Of a DNA stretch of 64,000 nucleotides, positions 18,540 to 26,926 are shown in pieces. Numbering within the stretch: position 1 is the stretch's first letter; every line of letters starts with the position of its first letter. This stretch comes from Sphingomonas sp. JUb134 (lineage in GTDB: Bacteria > Pseudomonadota > Alphaproteobacteria > Sphingomonadales > Sphingomonadaceae): the NCBI RefSeq assembly GCF_004341505.2, contig NZ_SLYP02000001.1, positions 62,001 through 126,000 on the forward strand, given 5' to 3'. The notes beneath the pieces are model-generated. The model was not told the DNA's origin. It ran no database searches and saw only the letters and a list, made by a program, of their open reading frames with translations. A program made the translations under genes and the position numbers.

Positions 18540-19531
18540 ACGCGCCGCTGTTCGCCAGCCGCCACTTCCGTGCCGAACGCGAGGCCGACTGGGCGCGGCT
18601 GGAGGCGCTGCTCGACGTCGTCGAGAGCAAGAGCCCGCGCCGCCTGTCCGAAGAGGATCTGTTCGAGCTGCCGCGGCTGTACCGCGCGACCTTGTCGGCG
18701 CTGTCGGTGGCGCGCGAGACGTCGCTGGATGCGTCGCTGGTCGACTATCTCGAGCGGCTGTCGACCCGCGCCTATTTCGTGCTCTACGGCTGCCGCGCGC
18801 CGTGGGGGCGGCAGATCGTCGATTTCTTCGGGCGCGGGCTGCCGCAGGCGGTGCGCACGCTCTGGCCCGAGATCCTGGTCGCGACGCTGCTCACCATCTT
18901 GAGCGCCGTTGCCGCCTATGCCTTGATCCGCGCCGAACCCGCGTGGTTCGGCGCGATCATGCCTCCCGAGATGGCGAGCGGACGCGACATGAGCGCCTCC
19001 ACCGAGTTCCTGCGCAAGTCGCTCTACGACAAGCCCGAGGACGGCGGGCTGGAGGTGTTCGCGGCGTTTCTGTTCACGCACAATGCGCAGGTCTCGTTCC
19101 TGTGCTTTGCGCTGGGCTTTGCGCTCGGCATTCCGACGCTGATCCTGCTGGTGCAGAACGGCGCAATGCTGGGTGCGATCTTCGCGGTCTATACGCCGCA
19201 TGGCCTCGCGCCCGGGCTGTTCGGCTGGCTGATGATCCACGGATCGACCGAGCTGAGCGCGATCGTCCTGGCGGCCGCCGCAGGGCTGCGGATCGGACGC
19301 ACCATCGCCTTTCCGGGCGAGCGCGGACGCGTCGCTGCCGCAGGGGCGGCCGGCAGGACCGCCGCCACCGTGATGCTGGGCGTCATCCTGATGCTGCTGG
19401 TGGCCGGCCTGCTGGAGGGGTTCGCGCGCCAGCTGGTGACCAGCGACAGCGCACGGTACGCCATCGCCGGCGCAATGTTCGCCCTGTGGGTGGGCTATTT
19501 CGGTCTCGCCGGACGACCTCGCCGTGGCTAG
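18536..19531 (+). CDS. SpoIIM-like (stage II sporulation protein M) membrane protein
   Basis: 331-aa multi-pass protein with a cytoplasmic N-terminus of about 100 aa and five to six membrane segments: about 115-137, 180-205, 210-232, 235-255, 283-303 and 310-325. The middle region (FLFTHNAQVSFLCFALGFALGIPT, HGSTELSAIVLAAAAGLRIG) matches the SpoIIM/DUF95 pattern. In spore formers SpoIIM takes part in engulfment; this organism type does not sporulate, so another envelope role is likely. It overlaps DUF58 by 4 bp and the RDD gene by 8 bp. Confidence 0.88.
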   Translation: MNAPLFASRHFRAEREADWARLEALLDVVESKSPRRLSEEDLFELPRLYRATLSALSVARETSLDASLVDYLERLSTRAYFVLYGCRAPWGRQIVDFFGRGLPQAVRTLWPEILVATLLTILSAVAAYALIRAEPAWFGAIMPPEMASGRDMSASTEFLRKSLYDKPEDGGLEVFAAFLFTHNAQVSFLCFALGFALGIPTLILLVQNGAMLGAIFAVYTPHGLAPGLFGWLMIHGSTELSAIVLAAAAGLRIGRTIAFPGERGRVAAAGAAGRTAATVMLGVILMLLVAGLLEGFARQLVTSDSARYAIAGAMFALWVGYFGLAGRPRRG

Positions 19532-20405
19532 GCGCCCGCGCAAGCCGCGCCCGCCGCTGTCGCTCGACCGCGCGCTGGTGACGCCCGAGGGAGTGACCCT
19601 TCACGTGCGCCTGGGCAGCGGTGGCGCGCGCGCGGGCGCGCTGGTGCTGGACCTGCTGGTCATGCTGGCCATCCTGATCGGCTTCACCCTGCTGGTGGTG
19701 CTGCTCGCCCAAGCGGGAGGAACCGCGACCGGCCCGCTGCTGATGGTCGTCTGGCTGCTCGGCTTCTTCCTGCTGCGCAACTTCTACTTCGTGGCGTTCG
19801 AGGCGGGCGGGCGCGCGGCGACGCCGGGCAAGCGGATGCAGAAGCTGCGGGTGGTGGCGCGCGACGGGGGGCGGCTGACCCCGACGGCCGTGCTGGCGCG
19901 CAACCTGATGAGGGAGGTCGAGCTGTTCCTGCCGCTGAGCTTCCTCCCCTTTGCCTTTGCGGAAGGGACGATCGACGGCTGGGTCGGCTTCCTGGCGCTC
20001 GGCTGGGCGTGCCTGTTTCTGTTCTTCCTGCTGTTCAACCGCGACCGGATGCGCGCAGGCGACCTGGTGGCGGGCACCTGGGTGGTGGAGAACGAGCGCG
20101 GGCAGATCGGCGCGGAACTGCTCGATCCGGCCGCGCTGGAGGGCGACCGCTATCGCTTCGCGCCGCACGAACTCGCCGCCTATGGCGCGTTCGAGTTGCA
20201 CAAGCTGGAGGACGTGCTGCGCCGGAACGACCGGCACGACCAGTTCATGGTGGCGCGCACCATCCGCACCAAGCTCGGCCGCAACCCCGACGAGGGCTAT
20301 GACCGCGAGTTCCTGGAGGCCTATTACGCAGCGCTGCGGCTGGAGCTCGAACGCAAGCTGCTGTTCGGGAAGCGCAAGAAGGACAAGCACGACCAGCAGG
20401 GTTGA
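19524..20405 (+). CDS. RDD family membrane protein
   Basis: 293-aa membrane protein with an RDD domain: the first helix has GGARAGALVLDLLVM with the Arg/Asp pattern, then helices near LLMVVWLLGFFLLRNFYFV and the loop GGRAATPGKRMQKLRVV, then WVGFLALGWACLFLFFLLF with a final DRMRAGDLVAGTWVV. A cytoplasmic tail of about 100 residues ends Lys-rich. The GTG at 19524 overlaps the SpoIIM stop. RDD proteins accompany SpoIIM/DUF58/MoxR genes in several phyla; the molecular role here is unknown. Confidence 0.9.
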   Translation: MARRPRKPRPPLSLDRALVTPEGVTLHVRLGSGGARAGALVLDLLVMLAILIGFTLLVVLLAQAGGTATGPLLMVVWLLGFFLLRNFYFVAFEAGGRAATPGKRMQKLRVVARDGGRLTPTAVLARNLMREVELFLPLSFLPFAFAEGTIDGWVGFLALGWACLFLFFLLFNRDRMRAGDLVAGTWVVENERGQIGAELLDPAALEGDRYRFAPHELAAYGAFELHKLEDVLRRNDRHDQFMVARTIRTKLGRNPDEGYDREFLEAYYAALRLELERKLLFGKRKKDKHDQQG

Positions 20406-20419
20406 GGGGAGACGGTTCG

Positions 20420-20980
20420 ATGGAAGGCACCCACGCGCGCGGCGAACCGGTACTCGAGACCGAGCGCCTGACCCTTGCCCGCCCTACGCTCGCGGACCTG
20501 GACGAGAGCCACGCGATGCTGAGCGATGCGGGCGTGATGGCCTTCATCGGCGGGCAGCCGATCCGCCGCGAGGATGCGTGGAACAAGCTGCTGCGCAACA
20601 TCGGCCACTGGACGGCCTTTGGCTATGGCATCTTCACCGTGCGCGAGAAGGACGGCGGGCGCTTCCTGGGCGAAGTCGGAATCGCCCATTTCGCGCGCGG
20701 GTTCGGCGCCGCCTTTGATCCCTTTCCGGAAGCCGCATGGATCCTGGCGGCGCAAGGCCATGGCAAGGGCTATGCCACGGAAGCGGTGCAGGCAGCGCAT
20801 GGGTGGATGGCCGAGGTGCAGGGCGCCGAACGCACGGTGTGCCTCATCCACCCCGACAATCAGCCGTCGCGGCGGGTGGCGGAGAAGCTCGGCTACCGGC
20901 GCTTCGGCGAGGTCCGCTATCGCGACGCGCCGGGCATTCTGTTCGACCGGGGCGGGCTCGGCGCTGAGGTGACACCGTAG
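20420..20980 (+). CDS. GNAT family N-acetyltransferase (RimJ/RimL-like)
   Basis: 186-aa acetyltransferase. LETERLTLARPTLADLDE is the usual RimJ/L-type start; the acetyl-CoA loop is GHGKGYATEA (about residue 112-121), followed by the HPDNQPSRRVAEKLGY motif. The ATG at 20420 is used; a TTG at 20402 would overlap the RDD gene. Substrate is unknown. It ends the operon and is followed by a repeat. Confidence 0.88.
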   Translation: MEGTHARGEPVLETERLTLARPTLADLDESHAMLSDAGVMAFIGGQPIRREDAWNKLLRNIGHWTAFGYGIFTVREKDGGRFLGEVGIAHFARGFGAAFDPFPEAAWILAAQGHGKGYATEAVQAAHGWMAEVQGAERTVCLIHPDNQPSRRVAEKLGYRRFGEVRYRDAPGILFDRGGLGAEVTP

Positions 20981-20991
20981 CAAGAGCTTAT

Positions 20992-21093
20992 CCGTACCCC
21001 GGCGGAGGCCGGGGTCCAGTTGCGGTGCAATCGCGATGTGCCACGCGCCTCAACCGTCCCCCAGCTGGGCCCCGGCCTTCGCCGGGGTACGGG
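20992..21093. repeat. Inverted repeat (REPIN-like, CCCCGGC type)
   Basis: Arms of about 28 bp at 20992-21019 and 21065-21093 are reverse complements with two to three mismatches; each arm is itself a hairpin (CCCCGGC..GGCCGGGG). The same arm recurs at 31391-31415. The element lies between the GNAT gene and dinB. Confidence 0.75.
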
Positions 21094-21189
21094 CTCACCG
21101 CGGCTCTGATGCCGGCACCGTGATAGCGAAGAGCCACCAAGGTTGGCGGGTGACAGCGAGGACGTTTGTTCCTATCCTGTTCGCGTGCC

Positions 21190-22269
21190 ATGACCCGCAA
21201 GATCATCCATGTCGACATGGACGCCTTTTTCGCGTCGGTGGAGCAGCGCGACGCGCCGGAGCTGCGCGGGCGGCCCGTGGCGGTGGGCGGCTCGAGCGGG
21301 CGCGGGGTAGTCGCGGCGGCGAGCTACGAGGCGCGGCGCTTCGGGGTACGCTCGGCGATGCCCTCGGCGCGGGCCATCCGGCAGTGCCCGGAACTGGTGT
21401 TCGTGCGGCCGCGCTTCGATGTCTATCGGGCGGTGTCGCAGCAGATCCGGGCGATCTTCCACAGCTATACGCCGCTGGTCGAGCCGCTGTCGCTGGACGA
21501 GGCGTACCTCGACGTGACCGAAAACCTCGCCGGGCTGCCGTCCGCGACCGAGACCGCGCTGGAGATCCGGCGCCGCATCCGCGAGGAAACCGGCCTCACC
21601 GCGTCGGCCGGCATCTCCTACAACAAGTTCCTGGCGAAGCTCGCCTCCGACGCCAACAAGCCCGACGGGCAGTGCGTCATCCCGCCGGGTGCGGGCGAGG
21701 CGTTCGTTGCCAAGCTGGAGGTGGGGCGCTTTCACGGTATCGGCCCGCGCACGGTCGAGAAGATGGCCGGGCTCGGCATCCACACCGGCGCCGACTTGCG
21801 CGCAAAGGAGCTGCCATGGCTGCGCGCGCACTTCGGCAAGTCGGGCGAATGGTATCACCGCGTCGCCCGTGGCGAGGACCACCGCGCCGTGACGCCGGAC
21901 CGGGTGCGCAAGTCGTCCGGATCGGAAACCACCTACGCCACCAACCTCACCACGCCCGATGCGGTGGAGGACGGCATCCGCGCCATGGCCGATGATGTCT
22001 GGGCATGGTGCGAACGCATGCGCAGTTCCGGTCGCACCGTGACGACCAAGATCCGCTTCGCCGACTTCCGCACCCTGACGCGCAGCCGCAGCCTGGCCGA
22101 GCCGGTCGGCGACCGGGAAACGCTGCACGCGATCGCGGTGGAGCTGGTGCGCGGACTGTACCCGCTGCCGATGGGGGTGCGGCTGCTGGGCGTCACCCTC
22201 TCCAACCTCGGCCCCCTGCCCGATCCGGCGACACCGGGCGTGCAGATGGCGCTGGACCTGGCGCGATGA
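21190..22269 (+). CDS. dinB: DNA polymerase IV (DinB, Y family)
   Basis: 359-aa translesion polymerase. The palm motifs are DMDAFFASVEQ at the N-terminus and SLDEAYLDV (about residue 102) with the catalytic acids; the thumb helix-hairpin-helix GIGPRTVEKMAGLGI and the little-finger domain follow. The ATG at 21190 (MTRKIIHVDMD) is chosen over an upstream in-frame ATG at 21166. A C-terminal beta-clamp-like end (MALDLAR) is present. The stop overlaps the next gene's ATG. No LexA-type box was identified upstream. Confidence 0.95.
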   Translation: MTRKIIHVDMDAFFASVEQRDAPELRGRPVAVGGSSGRGVVAAASYEARRFGVRSAMPSARAIRQCPELVFVRPRFDVYRAVSQQIRAIFHSYTPLVEPLSLDEAYLDVTENLAGLPSATETALEIRRRIREETGLTASAGISYNKFLAKLASDANKPDGQCVIPPGAGEAFVAKLEVGRFHGIGPRTVEKMAGLGIHTGADLRAKELPWLRAHFGKSGEWYHRVARGEDHRAVTPDRVRKSSGSETTYATNLTTPDAVEDGIRAMADDVWAWCERMRSSGRTVTTKIRFADFRTLTRSRSLAEPVGDRETLHAIAVELVRGLYPLPMGVRLLGVTLSNLGPLPDPATPGVQMALDLAR

Positions 22270-23465
22270 CGGCGCGGACGATCGCGGTAGCGGGCTGCGG
22301 CCCAGCCGGCTTGGCAGCTGCGCTGCTGCTCGCGAGGGATGGCCACCGCGTCACCTTGTTCGAGCGGTTCGCGACGCCGCAGCCGATCGGGTCGGGGCTG
22401 ATGCTGCAGCCAACCGGGCTTGCCGTGATGCGGGAGCTCGAACTGACGGACGCGGTATTGGCGCAGGGTGCGCGGGTCGACCGCCTGCTCGGGTGCACGG
22501 CGGAAGGCAGCGTCGTGCTGGACGTCGCCTATCGGGCTCTCAAGGGCGAGCGCTTCGGGCTCGGCATTCACCGGGCGAGCCTGTTCGCGGTGTTGTTCGA
22601 TGCTGCGGTCGCAGCCGCTATCCCGATCGAGACGGGTCGGACGGTGATCGGCAGCGAGCCGGTGAGCGACGACGGTCGCCGCCTGCTCTTCGAAGGCGGC
22701 ACCCGCAGCGTGCGGTTCGACCTGGTGGTCGACGCGCTGGGCAGCCGCACGCCGCTGGCACCGCCCACGGGCCGCGAACTCGCCTATGGCGCGCTGTGGA
22801 CGAGCCTCGCCTGGCCCGAAGAGAGCGCGCTGTCGCCGAGTACGCTGGAGCAGCGCTATCACCGGGCGAGCCAAATGGTCGGCGTGCTGCCGACGGGCAA
22901 GCGCGCCGGTGGCGGTGGCGCCGAAGCCTCGCTGTTCTGGTCGCTGCGGCTCGACCGGCTGGAAGCGTGGCGGGCGGCCGGGCTGGCGGCGTGGAAGGCA
23001 GAGGTGCTGGCGCTGTGGCCGGCAACCGAGCCGCTGCTCGCCCGGATCGATCATCCCGACCAGCTCGTTGCCGCGCGTTATGCGCATCGCACGCTCTCGA
23101 AGCCGGCCGCCGCGGGCCTGATCCACATCGGCGACGCCTGGCATTCCGCGAGCCCGCAGCTGGGCCAGGGGGCGAACATGGCGCTCCTGGATGCCTATGC
23201 GCTGCGGCAGGGGCTGCGCGGTGCCGCGACGATGGAGGCAGGGTTGGCGCGCACGGTGGCGCTGCGGCGGCGGCACGTCGCGCTGTACCAGGCACTGACG
23301 GCGCTGCTGACGCCGGTCTATCAGTCCGACAGCCGGGTCATTCCGGCACTGCGGGACCGGCTGGTGGCGCCGCTCTCTCGCCTGCCGCTGGTGGAGCGGA
23401 TCCAGGCCGCGCTGGTGGCCGGGCTGGTCGGGCGGCCACTCGCGAGATTGGGACTGCACGCGTGA
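22266..23465 (+). CDS. FAD-dependent monooxygenase (UbiH/salicylate hydroxylase type)
   Basis: 399-aa flavoprotein. The N-terminal dinucleotide-binding motif is AVAGCGPAGLAAALLLARDG with FERF after the second strand; the second FAD motif is IHIGDAWHSASPQLGQGANMAL, typical of group A aromatic hydroxylases (GD with the Pro loop). The ATG at 22266 overlaps the dinB stop by 4 bp, so the two are translationally coupled although no functional link is known. Substrate cannot be told from sequence. Confidence 0.88.
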   Translation: MTARTIAVAGCGPAGLAAALLLARDGHRVTLFERFATPQPIGSGLMLQPTGLAVMRELELTDAVLAQGARVDRLLGCTAEGSVVLDVAYRALKGERFGLGIHRASLFAVLFDAAVAAAIPIETGRTVIGSEPVSDDGRRLLFEGGTRSVRFDLVVDALGSRTPLAPPTGRELAYGALWTSLAWPEESALSPSTLEQRYHRASQMVGVLPTGKRAGGGGAEASLFWSLRLDRLEAWRAAGLAAWKAEVLALWPATEPLLARIDHPDQLVAARYAHRTLSKPAAAGLIHIGDAWHSASPQLGQGANMALLDAYALRQGLRGAATMEAGLARTVALRRRHVALYQALTALLTPVYQSDSRVIPALRDRLVAPLSRLPLVERIQAALVAGLVGRPLARLGLHA

Positions 23466-23543
23466 GTCGATTTTTGCTGCGGCTGGCGGCATAGCGCTCC
23501 CAAAGCCGGGTTTTGGGTCCGGCGCATGCTGAAAGGACTGGAA

Positions 23544-24665
23544 ATGGGGCTGCTCAACGATCTCGGCGCCAAGGGCACCGCACCGTGGCTCGACTTCGTC
23601 GACCGCAAGTTCCTGGAAGCGGGCGGGCTGGAAAAGCTCGTCGCCGAGGACGGGCTGACCGGCGTCACCTCCAACCCCGCCATCTTCGAGAAGGCGATGG
23701 GCTATGGCGACGCCTATGACGCGACGCTGGCCGCCTATGATGCCGCCCATCCGGGTGCGGCGACGATCGACCGCTACGAGCATCTGGCGATTCAGGACAT
23801 CAAGGCCGCGGCCGACACGCTGCGCCCGGTCTATGACCGTACCGATGCGAAGGACGGCTATGTCAGCCTGGAAGTGTCGCCGTATATCGCCGACGACACC
23901 GACGCGACCATTGCCGAGGCGCAGAAGCTGTGGGCCGCGGTCGACCGCCCGAACCTGATGATCAAGATCCCGGGTACGCCGGCAGGTGCGCCCGCGATCG
24001 CGGCGACGGTTGCGGCCGGCATCAACGTCAACGTGACGCTGCTGTTCTCGCTGGAGGCGTACCAGCGCGTCGCCGAGGCGCATGTCGCGGGTCTCGAGCA
24101 GCGCGCCGCACAGGGCCTGCCGATCGACCGCATCGCCGGCGTCGCGAGCTTCTTCGTCAGCCGCATCGACGCGGTGATGGACAAGGCGATCGACACCCGC
24201 GTTGCCGAGGGGGATCCCGAGGCGGAGGCGCTGAAGGCCCTGCGCGGCAAGGTCGCCATCGCCAACGCCAAGGCAGCCTATGCCTGGTACCAGGACTTCA
24301 TCGCGAGCGATCGTTGGCAGGCACTCGCCGCCAAGGGCGCGCAGCCGCAGCGGCTGTTGTGGGCGTCGACCGGGACCAAGGACCCGGCGTACCCGGATAC
24401 GCTCTACGTCGACGCGCTGATCGGCGCGGACACGGTCAACACCATGCCGCCCAAGACCATGGACGCGTTCCGCGAGCGCGGCGTCGTCGCCGACACGCTG
24501 ACCGCAGACCTGGACGGCGCGCGCCACGTGCTGGCGGAAGCCGAGCGGCTGGGCCTGGACCTGGACGGCGTCACCCAGCAGCTGGTGGAAGAGGGTGTCG
24601 CCCAGTTCGTGAAGGCGTTCGACGACCTGCTGGGTGCCATCGCCAAGAAGCATCCCGGCGCCTGA
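23544..24665 (+). CDS. tal: Transaldolase
   Basis: 373-aa transaldolase of the longer bacterial type, transferring a dihydroxyacetone unit between sugar phosphates in the pentose phosphate pathway. GVTSNPAIFEKA is the first signature and PNLMIKIPGT carries the Schiff-base Lys; FSLEAYQRVAEAHVAGLE and WASTGTKDP follow. The ATG at 23544 (MGLLND) has AAAGGA about 12 bp upstream; an in-frame ATG at 23526 is also possible. A strong hairpin lies 10 bp after the stop. Pentoses released by the arabinosidases of this window could feed this pathway, but that is inference. Confidence 0.93.
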   Translation: MGLLNDLGAKGTAPWLDFVDRKFLEAGGLEKLVAEDGLTGVTSNPAIFEKAMGYGDAYDATLAAYDAAHPGAATIDRYEHLAIQDIKAAADTLRPVYDRTDAKDGYVSLEVSPYIADDTDATIAEAQKLWAAVDRPNLMIKIPGTPAGAPAIAATVAAGINVNVTLLFSLEAYQRVAEAHVAGLEQRAAQGLPIDRIAGVASFFVSRIDAVMDKAIDTRVAEGDPEAEALKALRGKVAIANAKAAYAWYQDFIASDRWQALAAKGAQPQRLLWASTGTKDPAYPDTLYVDALIGADTVNTMPPKTMDAFRERGVVADTLTADLDGARHVLAEAERLGLDLDGVTQQLVEEGVAQFVKAFDDLLGAIAKKHPGA

Positions 24666-24674
24666 AACGACAAA

Positions 24675-24703
24675 CGGGAGGTGCGGCATCCCCGCACCTC
24701 CCG
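24675..24703. terminator. Intrinsic-type hairpin between convergent genes
   Basis: A perfect 12-bp stem (CGGGAGGTGCGG at 24675-24686, complement at 24692-24703) with a 5-nt loop, 10 bp after tal and between it and the convergent permease gene. The run of T is weak on both sides, so it probably serves both directions as a hairpin barrier. Confidence 0.75.
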
Positions 24704-24760
24704 CATTATCCCGGTGCCGACGCCGGAGACCTGGGCGCGGCGCCGGAGCGCCGCGCCGGT

Positions 24761-26182
24761 TCAGGCGGCGGCGACCGGCTTCGGTTCGCGCGCGTCGCTG
24801 TGGCGACGGCCATAGGCGAAGTAGATCACAAGGCCGATGACGTTCCACAGCGCGAAGCGAGTGATGGTGGAGCTCGGCAGGCTGATGAACAGATAGATGC
24901 AGCCGAGGATCGCGAGCGTCCCGACCACATAGGGCGCGGGGCAACGGAACAGCCGCGGCAGTTCCGGGAAGCGGCGACGCAGGATCATCAGGCACGCGCC
25001 GACCGCGATGAAGGCGACCAGCGTGCCGGCGTTGGCGAGCTCCGCGATTTCGTCGAGGCGGAAGAAGCCGGCAACTGCGGCGACCGAGATCCCCGTCACC
25101 AGCGTGATCAGCGTCGGGGCGCCCGTGCGCGGGCTGACCTTGGCAAGGCGACGGGGCAGCAGGCCGTCGCGCGCCATCACGAAGAAGATGCGGCTCTGGC
25201 CGTACATCATCACCAGGATCACCGACGGCAGCGCGACGACGGCGGCAAGCGCGATCAGGTGCGCGGCGACCGGCTGCTGCAGCGAGCGCAGCACCAGCGC
25301 GAGCGGCTCCGGCGAGTTGGCGAGTGCGGTGTAGGGGAGCGCGCCGACAGCTGCGACCGCGACCGCCATGTAGATGATCGTGCACACCAGCATCGAACCG
25401 ACGATGCCGATGGTGAGGTCACGCCCCGGGTTCTTGGCTTCCTCGGCCGAGGTCGCCACCGCGTCGAAGCCGTAGAAGGCGAAGAACACGATCGCCGCCG
25501 CCGCCATGACGCCGCGCTTTTCGCCCATCACCTCGGTGCTGCCGAAGCCATAGGGCATGAACGGCTGGAGGTTGTCGGCCTGGAAGGCGGGGAGCGCAAA
25601 GGCGACGAAGACGCTGAGCGCCACCAGCTTGATGATGACCAGGATGATGTTGAGCGTTGCGCTTTCGCGCGTGCCGGCGATCAGCATGCCCATGACGGAC
25701 AGCGCAACCAGCACGGCCGGCAGGTTGATGATGCCGCCGTCGTGCGGCCCCACCAGCAGCGCCTGCGGCAGCGTGACGCCTGCCGCCTGGATCCAGCCGA
25801 CGAGATAGCCGGACCAGCCGACCGCGACGGTCGAGCAGGCGAGCGAATATTCGAGAATCAGGCTCCAGCCGACGATCCAGGCGATCCCCTCGCCCATCGC
25901 GGTGTAGCTGAAGGTATAGGCGCTGCCGGCGGCCGGGATCAGCGTCGCCATCTCGGCATAAGCGAGCGCGGCGCAGGCGCAGACCGCGCCGGCGATGGCA
26001 AAGGCGAGGATGACCGCCGGCCCGGCGCGCTCGGCACCGACACCGGTGAGCGTGTAGATGCCGGTACCGACGATGGCGCCGACCCCCAGCGCGATCAGGT
26101 GCGGCCAGCTCAGCGTCTTGGCGAGACGGTGCCCCTCTTGTTGACTGCCCATCGTGTGGATCGATTTACGCGGCCCGAACAT
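24761..26182 (-). CDS. APC-family amino acid permease
   Basis: 473-aa transporter with 12 predicted membrane helices. The first helix has the APC signature GVGAIVGTGIYTLTG, and SAEEAKNPGRDLTIGI between helices 6 and 7 is typical of cationic/general amino acid permeases. The ATG at 26182 has GGGGGAG upstream. It is the last gene of the minus-strand unit deaminase-epimerase-GntR-permease, 26 bp after the regulator, so hydroxyproline or proline is the likely substrate by context only. Confidence 0.92.
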   Translation of the reverse strand: MFGPRKSIHTMGSQQEGHRLAKTLSWPHLIALGVGAIVGTGIYTLTGVGAERAGPAVILAFAIAGAVCACAALAYAEMATLIPAAGSAYTFSYTAMGEGIAWIVGWSLILEYSLACSTVAVGWSGYLVGWIQAAGVTLPQALLVGPHDGGIINLPAVLVALSVMGMLIAGTRESATLNIILVIIKLVALSVFVAFALPAFQADNLQPFMPYGFGSTEVMGEKRGVMAAAAIVFFAFYGFDAVATSAEEAKNPGRDLTIGIVGSMLVCTIIYMAVAVAAVGALPYTALANSPEPLALVLRSLQQPVAAHLIALAAVVALPSVILVMMYGQSRIFFVMARDGLLPRRLAKVSPRTGAPTLITLVTGISVAAVAGFFRLDEIAELANAGTLVAFIAVGACLMILRRRFPELPRLFRCPAPYVVGTLAILGCIYLFISLPSSTITRFALWNVIGLVIYFAYGRRHSDAREPKPVAAA

Positions 26183-26208
26183 CGGCTCTCCCCCCTGGTT
26201 TTTTCGTC

Positions 26209-26865
26209 TTAGCCGGACAATTCCGAGCCGAATTCGGCGCGAAGATCGTCCAGCGTTGCCTGGATGTGTGCGCTCAGCAGCCTTTCCACCGTTGGCCCGT
26301 CGCCGGCGAGCCAGGCGTCGAGCAGGTCGCGATGCTCCAGGTGCGCGCGATCCTCGCGTCCGGCGGGCTGGAGGTGCGCGATGACATAGCGTTCGGACAA
26401 CACCGTCAGCCGCTCGACCAGCTGGGTGGTGAGCAACCGCCCGCTCGGCCGCACCAGCGCGGTGTGGAAGCTGCGGTTGCAGCTGGCGACGCTGGCGAGA
26501 TTGTTGCTGGCGGCGCTGTCCAGCGCCTCGAACGCTGCGATGGTGGCCGCACGGTCTGCGTCATCGGCGCGCTCCGCCGCGCGGGCAGCGGCCGGCGGCT
26601 CCAGCACCAGCCGCAGCTCGAAGATTTCCTCCGCCTCCGCGGCCGACATGGGGCGCACGAAATAGCCGCGGTTCGCCTGGCTGGTGAGCAGCCCCTCCTG
26701 CTCCAGCCGCGCCAGCGCCTCGCGCAGGGGGATCTTGCTCACCCCCAGTTCGTTGGCGAGCGCATCCTGACGGATCGGCACCTCCCGCGGAAGGACGCCG
26801 GTGATGATCCGCTCGCGGATGATTTCGAATACCTGTTCAGAGAGCGTGCGGACGACGATGCTCAT
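26209..26865 (-). CDS. GntR-family (FadR subfamily, FCD) regulator
   Basis: 218-aa transcription factor. The N-terminal winged helix-turn-helix contains RQDALANELGVSKIPLREALARLEQEGLL; the C-terminal FCD domain has the usual metal-site His residues (RSFHTALV, HLEHRDLLDAW, SAHIQATL). The ATG at 26865 has GGAGG 9 bp upstream, so a longer upstream frame is not used. It lies inside the hydroxyproline operon and is the best candidate to bind the palindromic site at 28882-28895 and related sites at 50.2-50.3 kb; the site has the GTATAC core common for FCD regulators. Confidence 0.92.
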   Translation of the reverse strand: MSIVVRTLSEQVFEIIRERIITGVLPREVPIRQDALANELGVSKIPLREALARLEQEGLLTSQANRGYFVRPMSAAEAEEIFELRLVLEPPAAARAAERADDADRAATIAAFEALDSAASNNLASVASCNRSFHTALVRPSGRLLTTQLVERLTVLSERYVIAHLQPAGREDRAHLEHRDLLDAWLAGDGPTVERLLSAHIQATLDDLRAEFGSELSG

Positions 26866-26926
26866 CTGCGAAAAACCTCCGGAGGGCCGCGACGGACCCG
26901 CCGACAATCGACTTCGGCCGCCAGGG

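Noticed and set aside
23930..26212. A 760-codon plus-strand frame across transaldolase and the permease
   Set aside because: Its sequence is His/Arg/Asp-rich low-complexity shadow; both overlapped genes have full family motifs.
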